Positions 8,035 through 15,569 of a DNA stretch of 21,369 nt are shown in pieces. Numbering within the stretch: position 1 is the first letter of the stretch; every line of letters starts with the position of its first letter. A program made the translations under genes and the position numbers. Source of the stretch: JAJDGF01 sp031549325 (GTDB taxonomy: Bacteria; Bacillota; Clostridia; Christensenellales; Aristaeellaceae); assembly GCA_031549325.1 (NCBI GenBank), contig JAVBQA010000039.1, positions 1-21,369 on the forward strand, written 5' to 3'. Under the pieces are notes generated by a model. It was not told where the DNA came from and did not search any database. It saw nothing but the letters and a program-made list of their open reading frames with translations.

Positions 8035-9348
8035 CTACACGAACTCCTCGTAGATCGCGCGCACGGCGGGCTCGAATTCGGCGATGTCCACGCCCACGAT
8101 GATGTTCAGCTCGCTGGAGCCCTGGTCGATCATGCGGATGTTCACGTTGTGCTTGGCCAGTGCGGTGAACAGCCGCGCGGCGGTGCCGGGCTGGCTGACC
8201 ATACCGCGGCCCACGGTTGCAATCAGCGCCAGGCCCGAGCTGAGCTCGATGGAGTCGGGGTGGCAGCTCTCCTCGATGCGCTCGATGATCTGCTCGCGGC
8301 GGTTGATGAGGTCGCTGTCCGGCAGGATCACACACATGGTGTCGATGCCGGTGGGCAGGTGCTCAAACGACACGCCAAAGTCCTCGATGGCCTGCAGCAC
8401 GCGCCGCCCGAACCCGATCTCGCTGTTCATCATGGCCTTTTCGATGCTGAGCAGCGTGAAGTTCTTGTGGCCGGCGATGCCGGTGATGGTGGAGCCCTTG
8501 GGGCATTCCTCTTCGCTGACGACAATCATCGTGCCCGGATCCCCGGGCGCGTTGGTGTTCTTGATGTTGGTGGGGATGTTGGCCTTCCGGACGGGGAAAA
8601 TCGAGTCCTCGTGCAGCACGGTGGCGCCCATGTAAGAAAGCTCGCGCAGCTCGCGGTAGGTTAGCTTGTCGATGCGCTTGGCGTTTTTCACGATGCGCGG
8701 GTCGGCCATCAGGAAGCCGGACACGTCGGTCCAGTTCTCGTAGAGCGCCGCGCTCGCCGCGCGGGCCACCACGGCGCCCGAGATGTCCGAGCCGCCGCGG
8801 GAAAAGGTCTTGATCTCGCCGTTGGGGAAGGATCCATAGAACCCGGGGATCACGGCGTACTCGTGTTTTTCAAGGCACTCGGCCATCAGCTGGTTGGTCC
8901 ACTCGGCGGCGAAATTGCCCTGCCGGTCGAACTTGATGTAATCGCAGGGGTCGACGAAGTCCCAGCCCAGAAACTTTGAGAGGATCAGCCCCGAGAAATA
9001 CTCGCCGCGGCTGGCGGCAAAGTCGGGCGTTTGGCGGCCGATCTCATCCATGGTTTCGTCCAGCAGCGACTGGATGTCAAAATCCAGCCCCAGATCGCGC
9101 ACGATGCCCACAAAGCGCTCGGCGATGGCGGTCTGAAACAGGTCCGCGTAGGGTTCCTTCCTCTGCGCCATGCGGTGGCACTTGTAGAGCATGTCGGTGA
9201 TCTTCTGGTCGTCGTCGTTGCGCTTGCCCGGCGCGGATGGCACCACGAAGCGGCGGCTGGGGTCGCTTGTCAGAATTTGTTTCACCTTTTTGAATTGATT
9301 GGCGTCGCTCAGCGACGATCCGCCAAATTTGGCCACCTTGATTCCCAT
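8035..9348 (-). CDS. aspartate kinase (monofunctional)
   Basis: Aspartate kinase phosphorylates aspartate at the entry to lysine, threonine, methionine and diaminopimelate synthesis. The 437 residues contain the amino-acid-kinase domain with KFGGSS (7-12) and SRGGSD (183-188). Two regulatory ACT domains follow (about 298-365 and 373-437). Ser/Gly-rich VPSAPGKR (36-43) resembles the Bacillota YclM-type enzymes. I chose ATG 9348: GGGGGGG lies upstream, the family begins near MGIKVAKFGG, and a longer in-frame start at 9477 lies upstream of the predicted promoter. End-product control through the ACT domains (lysine and/or threonine) is expected from the family. No riboswitch fits in its leader of about 37 bases, unlike the divergent transporter operon. 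Confidence 0.95.
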   Translation of the reverse strand: MGIKVAKFGGSSLSDANQFKKVKQILTSDPSRRFVVPSAPGKRNDDDQKITDMLYKCHRMAQRKEPYADLFQTAIAERFVGIVRDLGLDFDIQSLLDETMDEIGRQTPDFAASRGEYFSGLILSKFLGWDFVDPCDYIKFDRQGNFAAEWTNQLMAECLEKHEYAVIPGFYGSFPNGEIKTFSRGGSDISGAVVARAASAALYENWTDVSGFLMADPRIVKNAKRIDKLTYRELRELSYMGATVLHEDSIFPVRKANIPTNIKNTNAPGDPGTMIVVSEEECPKGSTITGIAGHKNFTLLSIEKAMMNSEIGFGRRVLQAIEDFGVSFEHLPTGIDTMCVILPDSDLINRREQIIERIEESCHPDSIELSSGLALIATVGRGMVSQPGTAARLFTALAKHNVNIRMIDQGSSELNIIVGVDIAEFEPAVRAIYEEFV

Positions 9349-9391
9349 GTCCGCGTCCCCCCCTGCAAGATTCGCGCTATCGTATTGCAGC

Positions 9392-9420
9392 ATTATAATG
9401 ACACAAAAGCCACCCGTCAA
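9392..9420 (-). promoter_or_regulatory. promoter of aspartate kinase
   Basis: On the minus strand TTGACG (9415-9420) and TATAAT (9392-9397) are 17 bases apart, near consensus. The start would be near 9385. This fixes the kinase start at 9348. A second, weaker candidate has TTGACA at 9482-9487 followed 16 bases later by CATAAG. Confidence 0.8.
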
Positions 9421-9508
9421 GATACTTTCCGGGTACTTCGCGCAAGTTTTCCGTTGCATCTTATGAGTCCGCGTCAAAAGTTGTCAAGCGGAAAGCGGCA
9501 GATGCGCC

Positions 9509-9537
9509 TTGACAATCCTGCAACTCTCCGATATAAT
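9509..9537 (+). promoter_or_regulatory. consensus promoter of the lysine-riboswitch operon
   Basis: TTGACA (9509-9514), a 17-base spacer and TATAAT (9532-9537) form a perfect sigma-A consensus promoter. The start would be near 9544, just before the aptamer at 9550. The -35 element is the right arm of an 8-bp inverted repeat (TTGTCAAG 9481-9488, CTTGACAA 9508-9515), which may be an operator or simply back-to-back -35 boxes. Confidence 0.92.
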
Positions 9538-9549
9538 GGGGTTCAAACT

Positions 9550-9712
9550 CGATAGAGGCGCAGCGAGATCAGTAACCGGCGGAGAAGGCATTCCGTGAAA
9601 CCGGCGAAAGGGGCAGCTGCCGAAATGGCGGGACGGGCGCGTCCTTTCATTGGTCTTCATGGGACAACCATGGGGACTCCCGCGGGGGCACTCGCCCGCG
9701 GAGGCGCTATCG
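9550..9712 (+). promoter_or_regulatory. lysine riboswitch (L-box) aptamer
   Basis: This is a leader RNA that binds lysine. The closing stem P1 pairs CGATAG (9550-9555) with CTATCG (9707-9712). Conserved L-box blocks occur in order: AGAGGCGC (9554-9561), GTAAC (9572-9576), GGAGAAGG (9581-9588), TTCCGTGAAA (9591-9600), CGAAAGGGG (9605-9613) and GCCGAA (9619-9624), closing with GGAGGCGCTATC. They match the order seen in the B. subtilis lysC leader. Internal stems can be drawn: P3 (GGAC 9631/GTCC 9641, AATG/CATT), P4 (CATGG 9658/CCATG 9668) and P5 (CCGCGGG 9680/CCCGCGG 9695). It sits between a perfect promoter and a terminator, upstream of a peptide-type ABC importer. P1 formation with lysine should favour the terminator at 9741 and switch the operon off. 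Confidence 0.95.
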
Positions 9713-9740
9713 GTGGACCCCTTATGACCGGGGACGGAAG

Positions 9741-9776
9741 GGTTGCATCGATGGCGGTGCGACCTGTTTTGTTTTT
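9741..9776 (+). terminator. riboswitch expression platform: intrinsic terminator
   Basis: GGTTGCATCG (9741-9750) pairs with CGGTGCGACC (9755-9764) over 10 bp (two G-U pairs) with the loop ATGG, and TGTTTTGTTTTT follows. The competing antiterminator is visible: the 3' strand of P1, GCTATCG (9706-9712), pairs with CGATGGC (9749-9755), and ACCCCTT (9717-9723) can pair with AAGGGTT (9738-9744). Lysine binding sequesters 9706-9712 and should free the terminator. Confidence 0.88.
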
Positions 9777-9813
9777 GGAACGATGGTAGACGACGAAAGG
9801 GGTAGAGAAGCTC

Positions 9814-11403
9814 ATGAGGAAACTGTTTTCGTTGGTGCTGGCCCTGGCGCTTCTTCTGACGGCGGTGCCAATGGCGATGGCCCAGGCCGGGGGCAACACG
9901 CTGCGCGTGTTCCTGGACGACAATCCCGAGACGCTGGATGGACAAATGACCTCCGATTCCTACGACATCCCGCTGAACGCGTTTGACCGGCTGGTCGAGG
10001 CCGACACCGTCGACGGCGTGCCCAAGCTGGTGCCCGGGCTGGCCGACAGCTGGGAAGTCTCCGATGACGGCCTGGTCTACACCTTCCACCTGCACCAGGG
10101 CGTGAAGTTTCACAACGGCAACGACTTCACCGCCGAGGATGTGGTCTACACCATCAACCGCATGATGAACCCCGATCAGCTGGCGCAGAACACCGACATC
10201 TACGACATGATCGTGGGCGCCACCGAGCGCTACAACAAAGAAGCCGACACGGTGTCCGGCGTCGTGGCCAAGGACGATTACACCGTGGAGATCACGCTGG
10301 AGCAGCCTTACGCGCCGTTCCTGGCGGTGCTGGCCACCCCCGGCGGCGTGATGCTGGACAGCGAGGCCACCGAGGCCGCGGGCGAGGCGTTTGGCATGGA
10401 CGCCAGCGTCACTGTGGGCACCGGCCCGTTTGTGCTGCAGGAGTGGGTGCTGAGCGACCGCGTCACCCTCAGCGCCAACAAGGACTACTTCAAGGGCGCG
10501 CCCAAGATCGACGGGCTGACGTTCCTGATTGTTCCGGATCACGACACCCAGCGCATGTTGTACGAGACCGGCGAAGCCGATATCTTCAACTTCGACTACT
10601 CGCCCTCCCAGATGGAGTTCTTCAAGGCTGACCCGAAGTATAAGGATCAGTTTGTGTCCGGCATGCGCGCGGGCACGCACTATTTCATGTTCAACGAGGC
10701 CATGGAGCCGCTGGACAACCCGCAGGTCCGAAAGGCGCTCGGCATGGCCGTCGACCGCCAGGCGATTCTGGACGCGCAATACAGCGGCGAGGGTGCGGTG
10801 AGTAACACGCTGGTGCCCAGCAACGTGCTCGGCTACAACCCGGATTCGCCCGCGATCGAGTACAATGTCGAGGCCGCCAGGCAGCTGCTCGCAGAGGCGG
10901 GCTATCCGGACGGGTTCGATATGGTCATCGCCCAGCAGACCAGCAGCCCACAGACGCTGGCCGACAACCAGATCCTGCAGGCCATGTGGGCGCAGATCGG
11001 CGTGCGCGTGACCATCGACCAGATGGATCCGGCCGCCTACTACGCCACCCGCGCGGAAGGCAAGCTGCCCTCTGTCAAGAGCGACTGGTCGGCCGACTTC
11101 AACGATCCGGACAACTTCCTCTATACCTTCTTCTCCGAGAAGAACGCCACCTACCGCTCCAGCCACTACGCCAACAAGGACGTTCAGGCGCGCCTCGAGG
11201 CCGCCCGCGCCATGACCGATCCGGAGGCGCGCATGGCCGAGTACCGCGACATCGAGAAGGTCATCCTGCACGAGGATTATGCCATGATCCCGATGTTCAC
11301 CCGGAACCATGTGTTCCTCATCAGCCCGCGCGTGAAAAACTTCAAGGTCTCCTGGAACGGCTGGAACGCCCAGCCCTTTTATCCGATCGAGCTTGTGGGC
11401 TAA
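9814..11403 (+). CDS. Dpp/Opp-type ABC transporter substrate-binding protein
   Basis: This is the extracytoplasmic solute receptor (SBP_bac_5 family) of the importer encoded downstream, 529 residues. A clear Sec signal peptide with a basic MRK start and a Leu/Ala core ends near AMA-Q at residue 23. No lipobox cysteine is present, which is unusual for a receptor in a monoderm Bacillota. Family features follow: LRVFLDDNPETLDG, a YDIPLNAFDRLVE segment, GLADSWEVSDDGLVYTFHLH and FHNGNDFTAEDVVYTINRM, and later NPQVRKALGMAVDRQAIL and AARQLLAEAGYPDGF. GAAAGGGG lies upstream of ATG 9814. The gene is directly under the lysine riboswitch, so lysine or lysine-containing peptides are the inferred ligand. 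The family also binds nickel complexes, opines and sugars, so ligand identity is not settled by sequence. Confidence 0.93.
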   Translation: MRKLFSLVLALALLLTAVPMAMAQAGGNTLRVFLDDNPETLDGQMTSDSYDIPLNAFDRLVEADTVDGVPKLVPGLADSWEVSDDGLVYTFHLHQGVKFHNGNDFTAEDVVYTINRMMNPDQLAQNTDIYDMIVGATERYNKEADTVSGVVAKDDYTVEITLEQPYAPFLAVLATPGGVMLDSEATEAAGEAFGMDASVTVGTGPFVLQEWVLSDRVTLSANKDYFKGAPKIDGLTFLIVPDHDTQRMLYETGEADIFNFDYSPSQMEFFKADPKYKDQFVSGMRAGTHYFMFNEAMEPLDNPQVRKALGMAVDRQAILDAQYSGEGAVSNTLVPSNVLGYNPDSPAIEYNVEAARQLLAEAGYPDGFDMVIAQQTSSPQTLADNQILQAMWAQIGVRVTIDQMDPAAYYATRAEGKLPSVKSDWSADFNDPDNFLYTFFSEKNATYRSSHYANKDVQARLEAARAMTDPEARMAEYRDIEKVILHEDYAMIPMFTRNHVFLISPRVKNFKVSWNGWNAQPFYPIELVG

Positions 11404-11414
11404 CGAAAAGGACG

Positions 11415-11553
11415 CTTAGGGGCGCTGCCCCTAAGAACCCTGCCAAAGGGACACATCCCTTTGGAATCCCATCCCTGCCCGCGCGAAAGCGCGGGCAGCT
11501 GGGGTCCGGGGGCATCATGCCCCTGGCGGGGTTTCAGGGGCAGCGCCCCTGAG
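11415..11553. repeat. 139-bp imperfect palindrome inside the transporter operon
   Basis: The left arm starts CTTAGGGGCGCTGCCCCT (11415-11432) and the right arm ends as its near-complement AGGGGCAGCGCCCCTGAG (11536-11553). The arms keep pairing imperfectly inward (AACCCTGCC against GGCGGGGTT) to a centre of CTGCCCGCGC-GAAA-GCGCGGGCAG (11475-11498), a perfect 10-bp stem capped by a GAAA tetraloop. Each arm also folds on itself: AGGGGC/GCCCCT and CCAAAGGG-ACACAT-CCCTTTGG (11442-11463). There is no T-run, so it is not a plain terminator. It lies between the binding-protein gene and the first permease gene. Such elements (as with REP in malE-malF) often keep the upstream mRNA abundant; that role is inferred. 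Confidence 0.85.
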
Positions 11554-11577
11554 CGTTCCCGTGTGTGGAGGAACCTC

Positions 11578-12495
11578 ATGACCAAATACATCGCCAAGCG
11601 GGTGCTGATCACCATCCCGGTCTTGATCGGGCTGGTGTTTGTTGTGTTTTTCATGATGAACAAGGTGGGCGGGGATCCGATCACCGTGATGCAGAAGGAG
11701 CACATCAAGCCAGACGTGATCGAGAACCTGCGCAAGAGCATGAACCTGGACGATCCGTTCATGGTTCGGTTTGGGCGCTACCTATGGGACGCGCTGCACG
11801 GGGATCTCGGGACCAGCTACAAGCTGAAGCGACCGGTCACCGCGCTGATCGCCGGGGCGTTCCCGTACACGCTGAAACTGGCCGTGTGCGCGGCGCTGTT
11901 CTCGTGGCTGCTCGGCATCCCGATCGGCATTCTGTCGGCAGTCCGGAAAAACTCGCTGCTGGACCGACTGTTCATGGGGTTTTCGCTGTTCGGCGTGTCC
12001 ATGCCGGTGTTTTGGATCGGCATGATTCTGCAGAACATGTTCAAGGGCGTGCTGCCCATCTCAGGGTTTGACACGCTGCCGCAGATGATCCTGCCCACGA
12101 TCGTGCTCGGGTGGCAGTCGTCGGGCACGATCTCGCGGCTCACCCGCTCCAGCCTGCTCGAGGTCATGAAGAACGACTACATCCGCACCGCCCAGGCCAA
12201 GGGCCTGTCCGAGGTGCTGGTGATCGTGCGCCACGCGCTCAAGAACTCGCTGATGCCGGTGATCACCATGATGGCGATTCAGGTGGCCAGCCTGCTCTCG
12301 GGCGCGGTCATCACCGAGACCATCTTCTCCATCCCGGGCGTGGGGCGGCTGTGCGTGGACGCGATCAACAAGCGGGACATGCCGCTCTTGCAGGGCTCGG
12401 TGATCTTCACCGCAGTGCTGGTGATCGGCGGCAACCTGGTGGCCGACATTCTGTATTCGGCGGTCGACCCGCGAATCCGCGTGGATGGGAGGTGA
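11578..12495 (+). CDS. DppB-type ABC transporter permease
   Basis: This is the first membrane subunit of the importer, 305 residues with about six transmembrane helices. The first is residues 9-27 (VLITIPVLIGLVFVVFFMM), and others lie near LKLAVCAALFSWLLGIPIGIL and ILPTIVLGW. The N-terminal KRVLITIPVLIGLVF and GDP segment are typical of DppB/OppB. The cytoplasmic EAA loop is visible around DYIRTAQAKGLSE, which contacts the ATPases. I chose ATG 11578, with GGAGG at 11567-11571; a longer frame from 11461 would translate the palindromic repeat. The stop TGA at 12493-12495 lies inside the SD of the next gene, so the two are closely coupled. Confidence 0.93.
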   Translation: MTKYIAKRVLITIPVLIGLVFVVFFMMNKVGGDPITVMQKEHIKPDVIENLRKSMNLDDPFMVRFGRYLWDALHGDLGTSYKLKRPVTALIAGAFPYTLKLAVCAALFSWLLGIPIGILSAVRKNSLLDRLFMGFSLFGVSMPVFWIGMILQNMFKGVLPISGFDTLPQMILPTIVLGWQSSGTISRLTRSSLLEVMKNDYIRTAQAKGLSEVLVIVRHALKNSLMPVITMMAIQVASLLSGAVITETIFSIPGVGRLCVDAINKRDMPLLQGSVIFTAVLVIGGNLVADILYSAVDPRIRVDGR

Positions 12496-12501
12496 CGGGA
12501 G

Positions 12502-13449
12502 ATGGCAAAGAATCCGTTTCAGCACGCGTTTCGCTCGCGCAAGGACTTGTTGTCCGCGCAGCTCGCGAGCGACGCCCTGCAACACCCGGAGAGCGAGCTC
12601 ATCGATGAACAGGGCATGCTGGACAGCCTGCTGACCATGTTCAAGACCAACCATGTGGCCGCGTTCGGCGCCTGCGTCATTCTGCTGTTCGCGCTGGCGG
12701 CCCTCTTCGCGCACTGGATCGCGCCGTATGATCCCATCGCCATGAATCTCGCCGAGCGGCTGCAGCCCCCGTCCATGCGGCACTGGCTGGGTACCGACGA
12801 GATCGGGCGCGACATGCTGTCGCGCATCATCTATGGCGCGCAGATATCGCTGATGATCGGCATCGTGCCCTCGCTGATCTCGCTGTTCATCGGCGCCACG
12901 CTGGGGCTGATCGCGGGTTATGTGGGCGGTGTCGTGGACTCGATCATCATGCGCCTGGCCGACATCGTGCTGGCGTTTCCCTCGCTGCTGCTCGCGATGG
13001 TGATCATGTACATTAAGGGCGCGTCGCTGTTCAACCTGTTCATCGCGCTGTCGATCATCAACTGGGCCTCAACGGCCCGGGTGGTGCGCGCACAGACGCT
13101 GTCCCTGAAGGAGAAAGAGTTCATCGAGGCCGCGCGCTCCATGGGTGTGCGACGCTGGGTCATCATGATCCGGCACATCCTCCCGAACTGCCTGGCCTCC
13201 ATGATCGTGCTGTTCACTATGGACATTCCGGGCGCGATCATGTCCGAAGCCAGCCTGTCGTTCTTGGGCGTGGGCGCGCAGCCGCCCATGGCCAGCTGGG
13301 GCCGCATGGTGACCGACGGAAAGCAGTTCGCCAACAACTGCCCGTGGCTGATTCTGGTGCCCGGCTTCGCGGTGCTGCTGATCGTGATGGCGTTCAATTT
13401 TCTGGGCGACGGCCTGCGCGACGCCATCGACCCGTACCTGAAGAGTTAG
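12502..13449 (+). CDS. DppC-type ABC transporter permease
   Basis: This is the second membrane subunit, 315 residues. An N-terminal cytoplasmic segment of about 45 residues is followed by the first helix (VAAFGACVILLFALAALFA), then the DppC/OppC hallmark HWLGTDEIGRDMLSRIIYGAQISL and further helices. The EAA loop reads KEFIEAARSMGVRRWVIMIRHILPN. The C-terminus GDGLRDAIDPYLKS is characteristic of the family. The start ATG 12502 has GGGAGGTGA just upstream, overlapping the previous stop. The next gene's AGGAGG overlaps this gene's TAG stop. Both permeases would form the membrane channel for the substrate delivered by the binding protein at 9814. Confidence 0.94.
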   Translation: MAKNPFQHAFRSRKDLLSAQLASDALQHPESELIDEQGMLDSLLTMFKTNHVAAFGACVILLFALAALFAHWIAPYDPIAMNLAERLQPPSMRHWLGTDEIGRDMLSRIIYGAQISLMIGIVPSLISLFIGATLGLIAGYVGGVVDSIIMRLADIVLAFPSLLLAMVIMYIKGASLFNLFIALSIINWASTARVVRAQTLSLKEKEFIEAARSMGVRRWVIMIRHILPNCLASMIVLFTMDIPGAIMSEASLSFLGVGAQPPMASWGRMVTDGKQFANNCPWLILVPGFAVLLIVMAFNFLGDGLRDAIDPYLKS

Positions 13450-13460
13450 GAGGGCTGCCC

Positions 13461-14459
13461 GTGGACAATGCGCAAAAGACCCGGGGCGCTCTCCGCATCG
13501 AGGGTCTGACGACCAGCTTTTTCACGCGCAAGGGCGTGGCCACCGCGGTGGACGGGGTGGACATCGAAGTTCCGGCAGGCACGACGGTGGGCCTGGTGGG
13601 CGAGTCCGGCTGCGGCAAGAGCATGACCGCCATGTCTGTGATGCGGCTGGTGCCGCCCCCCGGCAAGGTGGTCGAGGGAAAGATCACGCTGGGGGAGACC
13701 GAGCTGACCGCGCTCAGCAAACGCCAAATGAGGGGCATCACCGGCAACCGCGTCTCCATGATCTTCCAGGAACCCATGACCTCGCTGAACCCGGTGAAGA
13801 TGGTCGGCCATCAGGTGCGCGAGGCCATCCTGCTGCACCAGAATGTGTCCCGGGAGGAAGCCCGGCGGCGCGTGATCGAGATCTTCGAGAAGGTGGGGAT
13901 TCCCGAGCCTGAGCGTCGCTATTCGTCCTATCCACACCAGCTGTCCGGGGGCCTCAGGCAGCGGGTGATGATCGGCATGGCCATGGTGTGCTCGCCCGAT
14001 CTGCTGATCGCCGACGAGCCCACCACGGCGCTGGACGTGACCATCGAGGCGCAGATCCTGCGCCTGATGCGCGCGCTGCAGTTAAGCCACGGCACCTCCA
14101 TCCTGATGATCACCCACAACCTGGGCGTGGTGGCCGAGATCTGCGACAGCGTGTATGTGATGTACGCCGGGCAGGTGGTGGAGCGCGCGGACGTGTTCGA
14201 GCTGTTCAAGGATCCGCTGCACCCCTACACCAACGGCCTGATTGAGTCGCTCCCCAGCACCAAGGTGGACGACCAGCTGCGCCTGAAGAGCATTCCCGGC
14301 ATGGTGCCCAGCCTGCTGCGCATGCCCGCGGGCTGCCGGTTTGCGCCCCGGTGCGAGCACGCCGCCGAGCGCTGCCAAAAGGAAATGCCCCCGCTGTACG
14401 ACAGGGCCGGGCATCTGGTGCGCTGCTTCCGGTTTGAGGAAGGGGGCGAGGGCCGATGA
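13461..14459 (+). CDS. DppD-type peptide ABC transporter ATPase
   Basis: This is one of two ATPase subunits, 332 residues. It has Walker A GESGCGKS (47-54), Q-loop Gln103 (IFQEPMTSLNP), signature LSGGLRQR (161-168), Walker B LLIADEP (181-187) and switch His219. The C-terminal oligopeptide/dipeptide-transporter extension has the Cys pattern at 292, 298, 305 and 322 (CRFAPRC...C), which in related proteins can hold an iron-sulfur cluster. I chose GTG 13461 because AGGAGG (13448-13453) lies 7 bases upstream; the longer open frame from 13344 overlaps the permease coding sequence and is not family-like. The last four bases overlap the next start (ATGA). Confidence 0.94.
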   Translation: MDNAQKTRGALRIEGLTTSFFTRKGVATAVDGVDIEVPAGTTVGLVGESGCGKSMTAMSVMRLVPPPGKVVEGKITLGETELTALSKRQMRGITGNRVSMIFQEPMTSLNPVKMVGHQVREAILLHQNVSREEARRRVIEIFEKVGIPEPERRYSSYPHQLSGGLRQRVMIGMAMVCSPDLLIADEPTTALDVTIEAQILRLMRALQLSHGTSILMITHNLGVVAEICDSVYVMYAGQVVERADVFELFKDPLHPYTNGLIESLPSTKVDDQLRLKSIPGMVPSLLRMPAGCRFAPRCEHAAERCQKEMPPLYDRAGHLVRCFRFEEGGEGR

Positions 14460-15412
14460 ACAGAAACGATGTGCTGGTGCGCGCTGAGCGCCTGGTGAAG
14501 GAGTTCCCGGTCAGGCGGGGCACCGTGCACGCGGTATCGGACGTGAGCCTGGACATCCTCAAGGGCCGGACGCTGGCGGTTGTGGGCGAGTCCGGCTGCG
14601 GCAAGAGCACGCTCGGGCGGCTGCTGCTCCGGCTGATCGAGCCCACCGCCGGGCGCGTGCTGTTCGCCGGGCGGGACATCACGTGCCTGTCGGGCGAGCC
14701 GCTGCGGGAGATGCGCAAGAAGATGCAGATGATCTTTCAGGATCCCTACGCCTCGCTGGATCCGCGCATGACCGTGGGTCAGATCATCGCCGAGCCGCTG
14801 TCCACCCACAAAGTCGGCGCGAACGCCAGGGAACGCGCCGACATGGTGCGCCAGCTGATGGACAAGGTGGGCATCCGCCCCGAGTTTTATGGGCGCTATC
14901 CGCACCAGTTTTCGGGCGGCCAGCGTCAGCGCATCGGCATTGCCCGCGCGCTCGCGCTGAATCCGGAGCTGATCGTGTGCGACGAGCCGGTGTCCGCGCT
15001 GGATGTGTCCATCCAGGCGCAGATTTTGAACCTGCTGCTGTCGCTACAGGACGAGCTGGATCTGACCTATGTGTTCATCTCGCACGATTTGCGGGTGGTC
15101 CGGTTCATGTCCAGCCGGGTGTGCGTGATGTTCCTGGGCAAACTCTGCGAGCTGTGCCCCACCGGCGAGCTGTACGACGCGCCGCTGCATCCGTACACAA
15201 AATTCCTGCTGACTTCGGTGCCCATGCCCGACCCGATGCTTCGGCACGCGGAGCGCCAGATCCTGCACGGCGAAGTGTCCAGCCCCATCAACCCGCCCGC
15301 CGGCTGCCGGTTTCACCCGCGCTGTCCCAGCGCCACCGAGCGCTGCCGCGCCGAGGAGCCCTGCCTGCGCGACGCGGGCGGAGGCCATCTGGTGGCCTGC
15401 CATCTGGTCTGA
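14456..15412 (+). CDS. DppF-type peptide ABC transporter ATPase
   Basis: This is the second ATPase subunit, 318 residues, pairing with the preceding gene's product. It has Walker A GESGCGKS (44-51), Q-loop in MIFQDPYASLDPRMTV (92-107), signature FSGGQRQR (152-159), Walker B ELIVCDEP (171-178) and switch His210. The C-terminal extension again carries a Cys pattern (284, 290, 297, 303 and 315). SLDPRM after the Q-loop is typical of DppF/OppF rather than DppD. The ATGA overlap implies translational coupling. It is the last gene of the riboswitch-controlled operon. I see no convincing terminator between it and the next gene at 15570; only a 6-bp CGTTTT/AAAACG hairpin lies near 15473-15489. Confidence 0.94.
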   Translation: MNRNDVLVRAERLVKEFPVRRGTVHAVSDVSLDILKGRTLAVVGESGCGKSTLGRLLLRLIEPTAGRVLFAGRDITCLSGEPLREMRKKMQMIFQDPYASLDPRMTVGQIIAEPLSTHKVGANARERADMVRQLMDKVGIRPEFYGRYPHQFSGGQRQRIGIARALALNPELIVCDEPVSALDVSIQAQILNLLLSLQDELDLTYVFISHDLRVVRFMSSRVCVMFLGKLCELCPTGELYDAPLHPYTKFLLTSVPMPDPMLRHAERQILHGEVSSPINPPAGCRFHPRCPSATERCRAEEPCLRDAGGGHLVACHLV

Positions 15413-15527
15413 CGCCATTCCGCCAAGGCACGGCATGTCTTTGCGGGAATTGTCTCATTAACGGCGCATTCTCGTTTTGCCATAAAACGGCAACATAAAT
15501 GGGGTTTCATTCCGTTTGAAGATCGGT

Positions 15528-15533
15528 TACAAT
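15528..15533 (+). promoter_or_regulatory. candidate -10 of the I42 gene
   Basis: TACAAT (15528-15533) lies about 36 bases before the ATG at 15570. There is no good -35 at 16-18 bases. The 15413-15527 stretch holds no other gene that I can see. Confidence 0.35.
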
Positions 15534-15569
15534 GGTGATGTGAAATCGACAATCAGGAGGGACGACCAT

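Noticed and set aside
9349..9477. A 43-residue N-terminal extension of aspartate kinase
   Set aside because: It lies upstream of and across the predicted promoter and the family begins at MGIKVAKFGG.
9484..11310. A 608-codon open frame on the minus strand opposite the binding protein
   Set aside because: It runs through the riboswitch and the SBP gene and has antisense-type composition.
13344..13460. An N-terminal extension of the DppD-type ATPase
   Set aside because: It overlaps the DppC permease; GTG 13461 has an AGGAGG site and gives a family-like start.
13930..13945. A DnaA-box-like CTATCCACA inside the DppD-type gene
   Set aside because: It is a single copy encoding the conserved YPHQ segment, with no neighbouring boxes.
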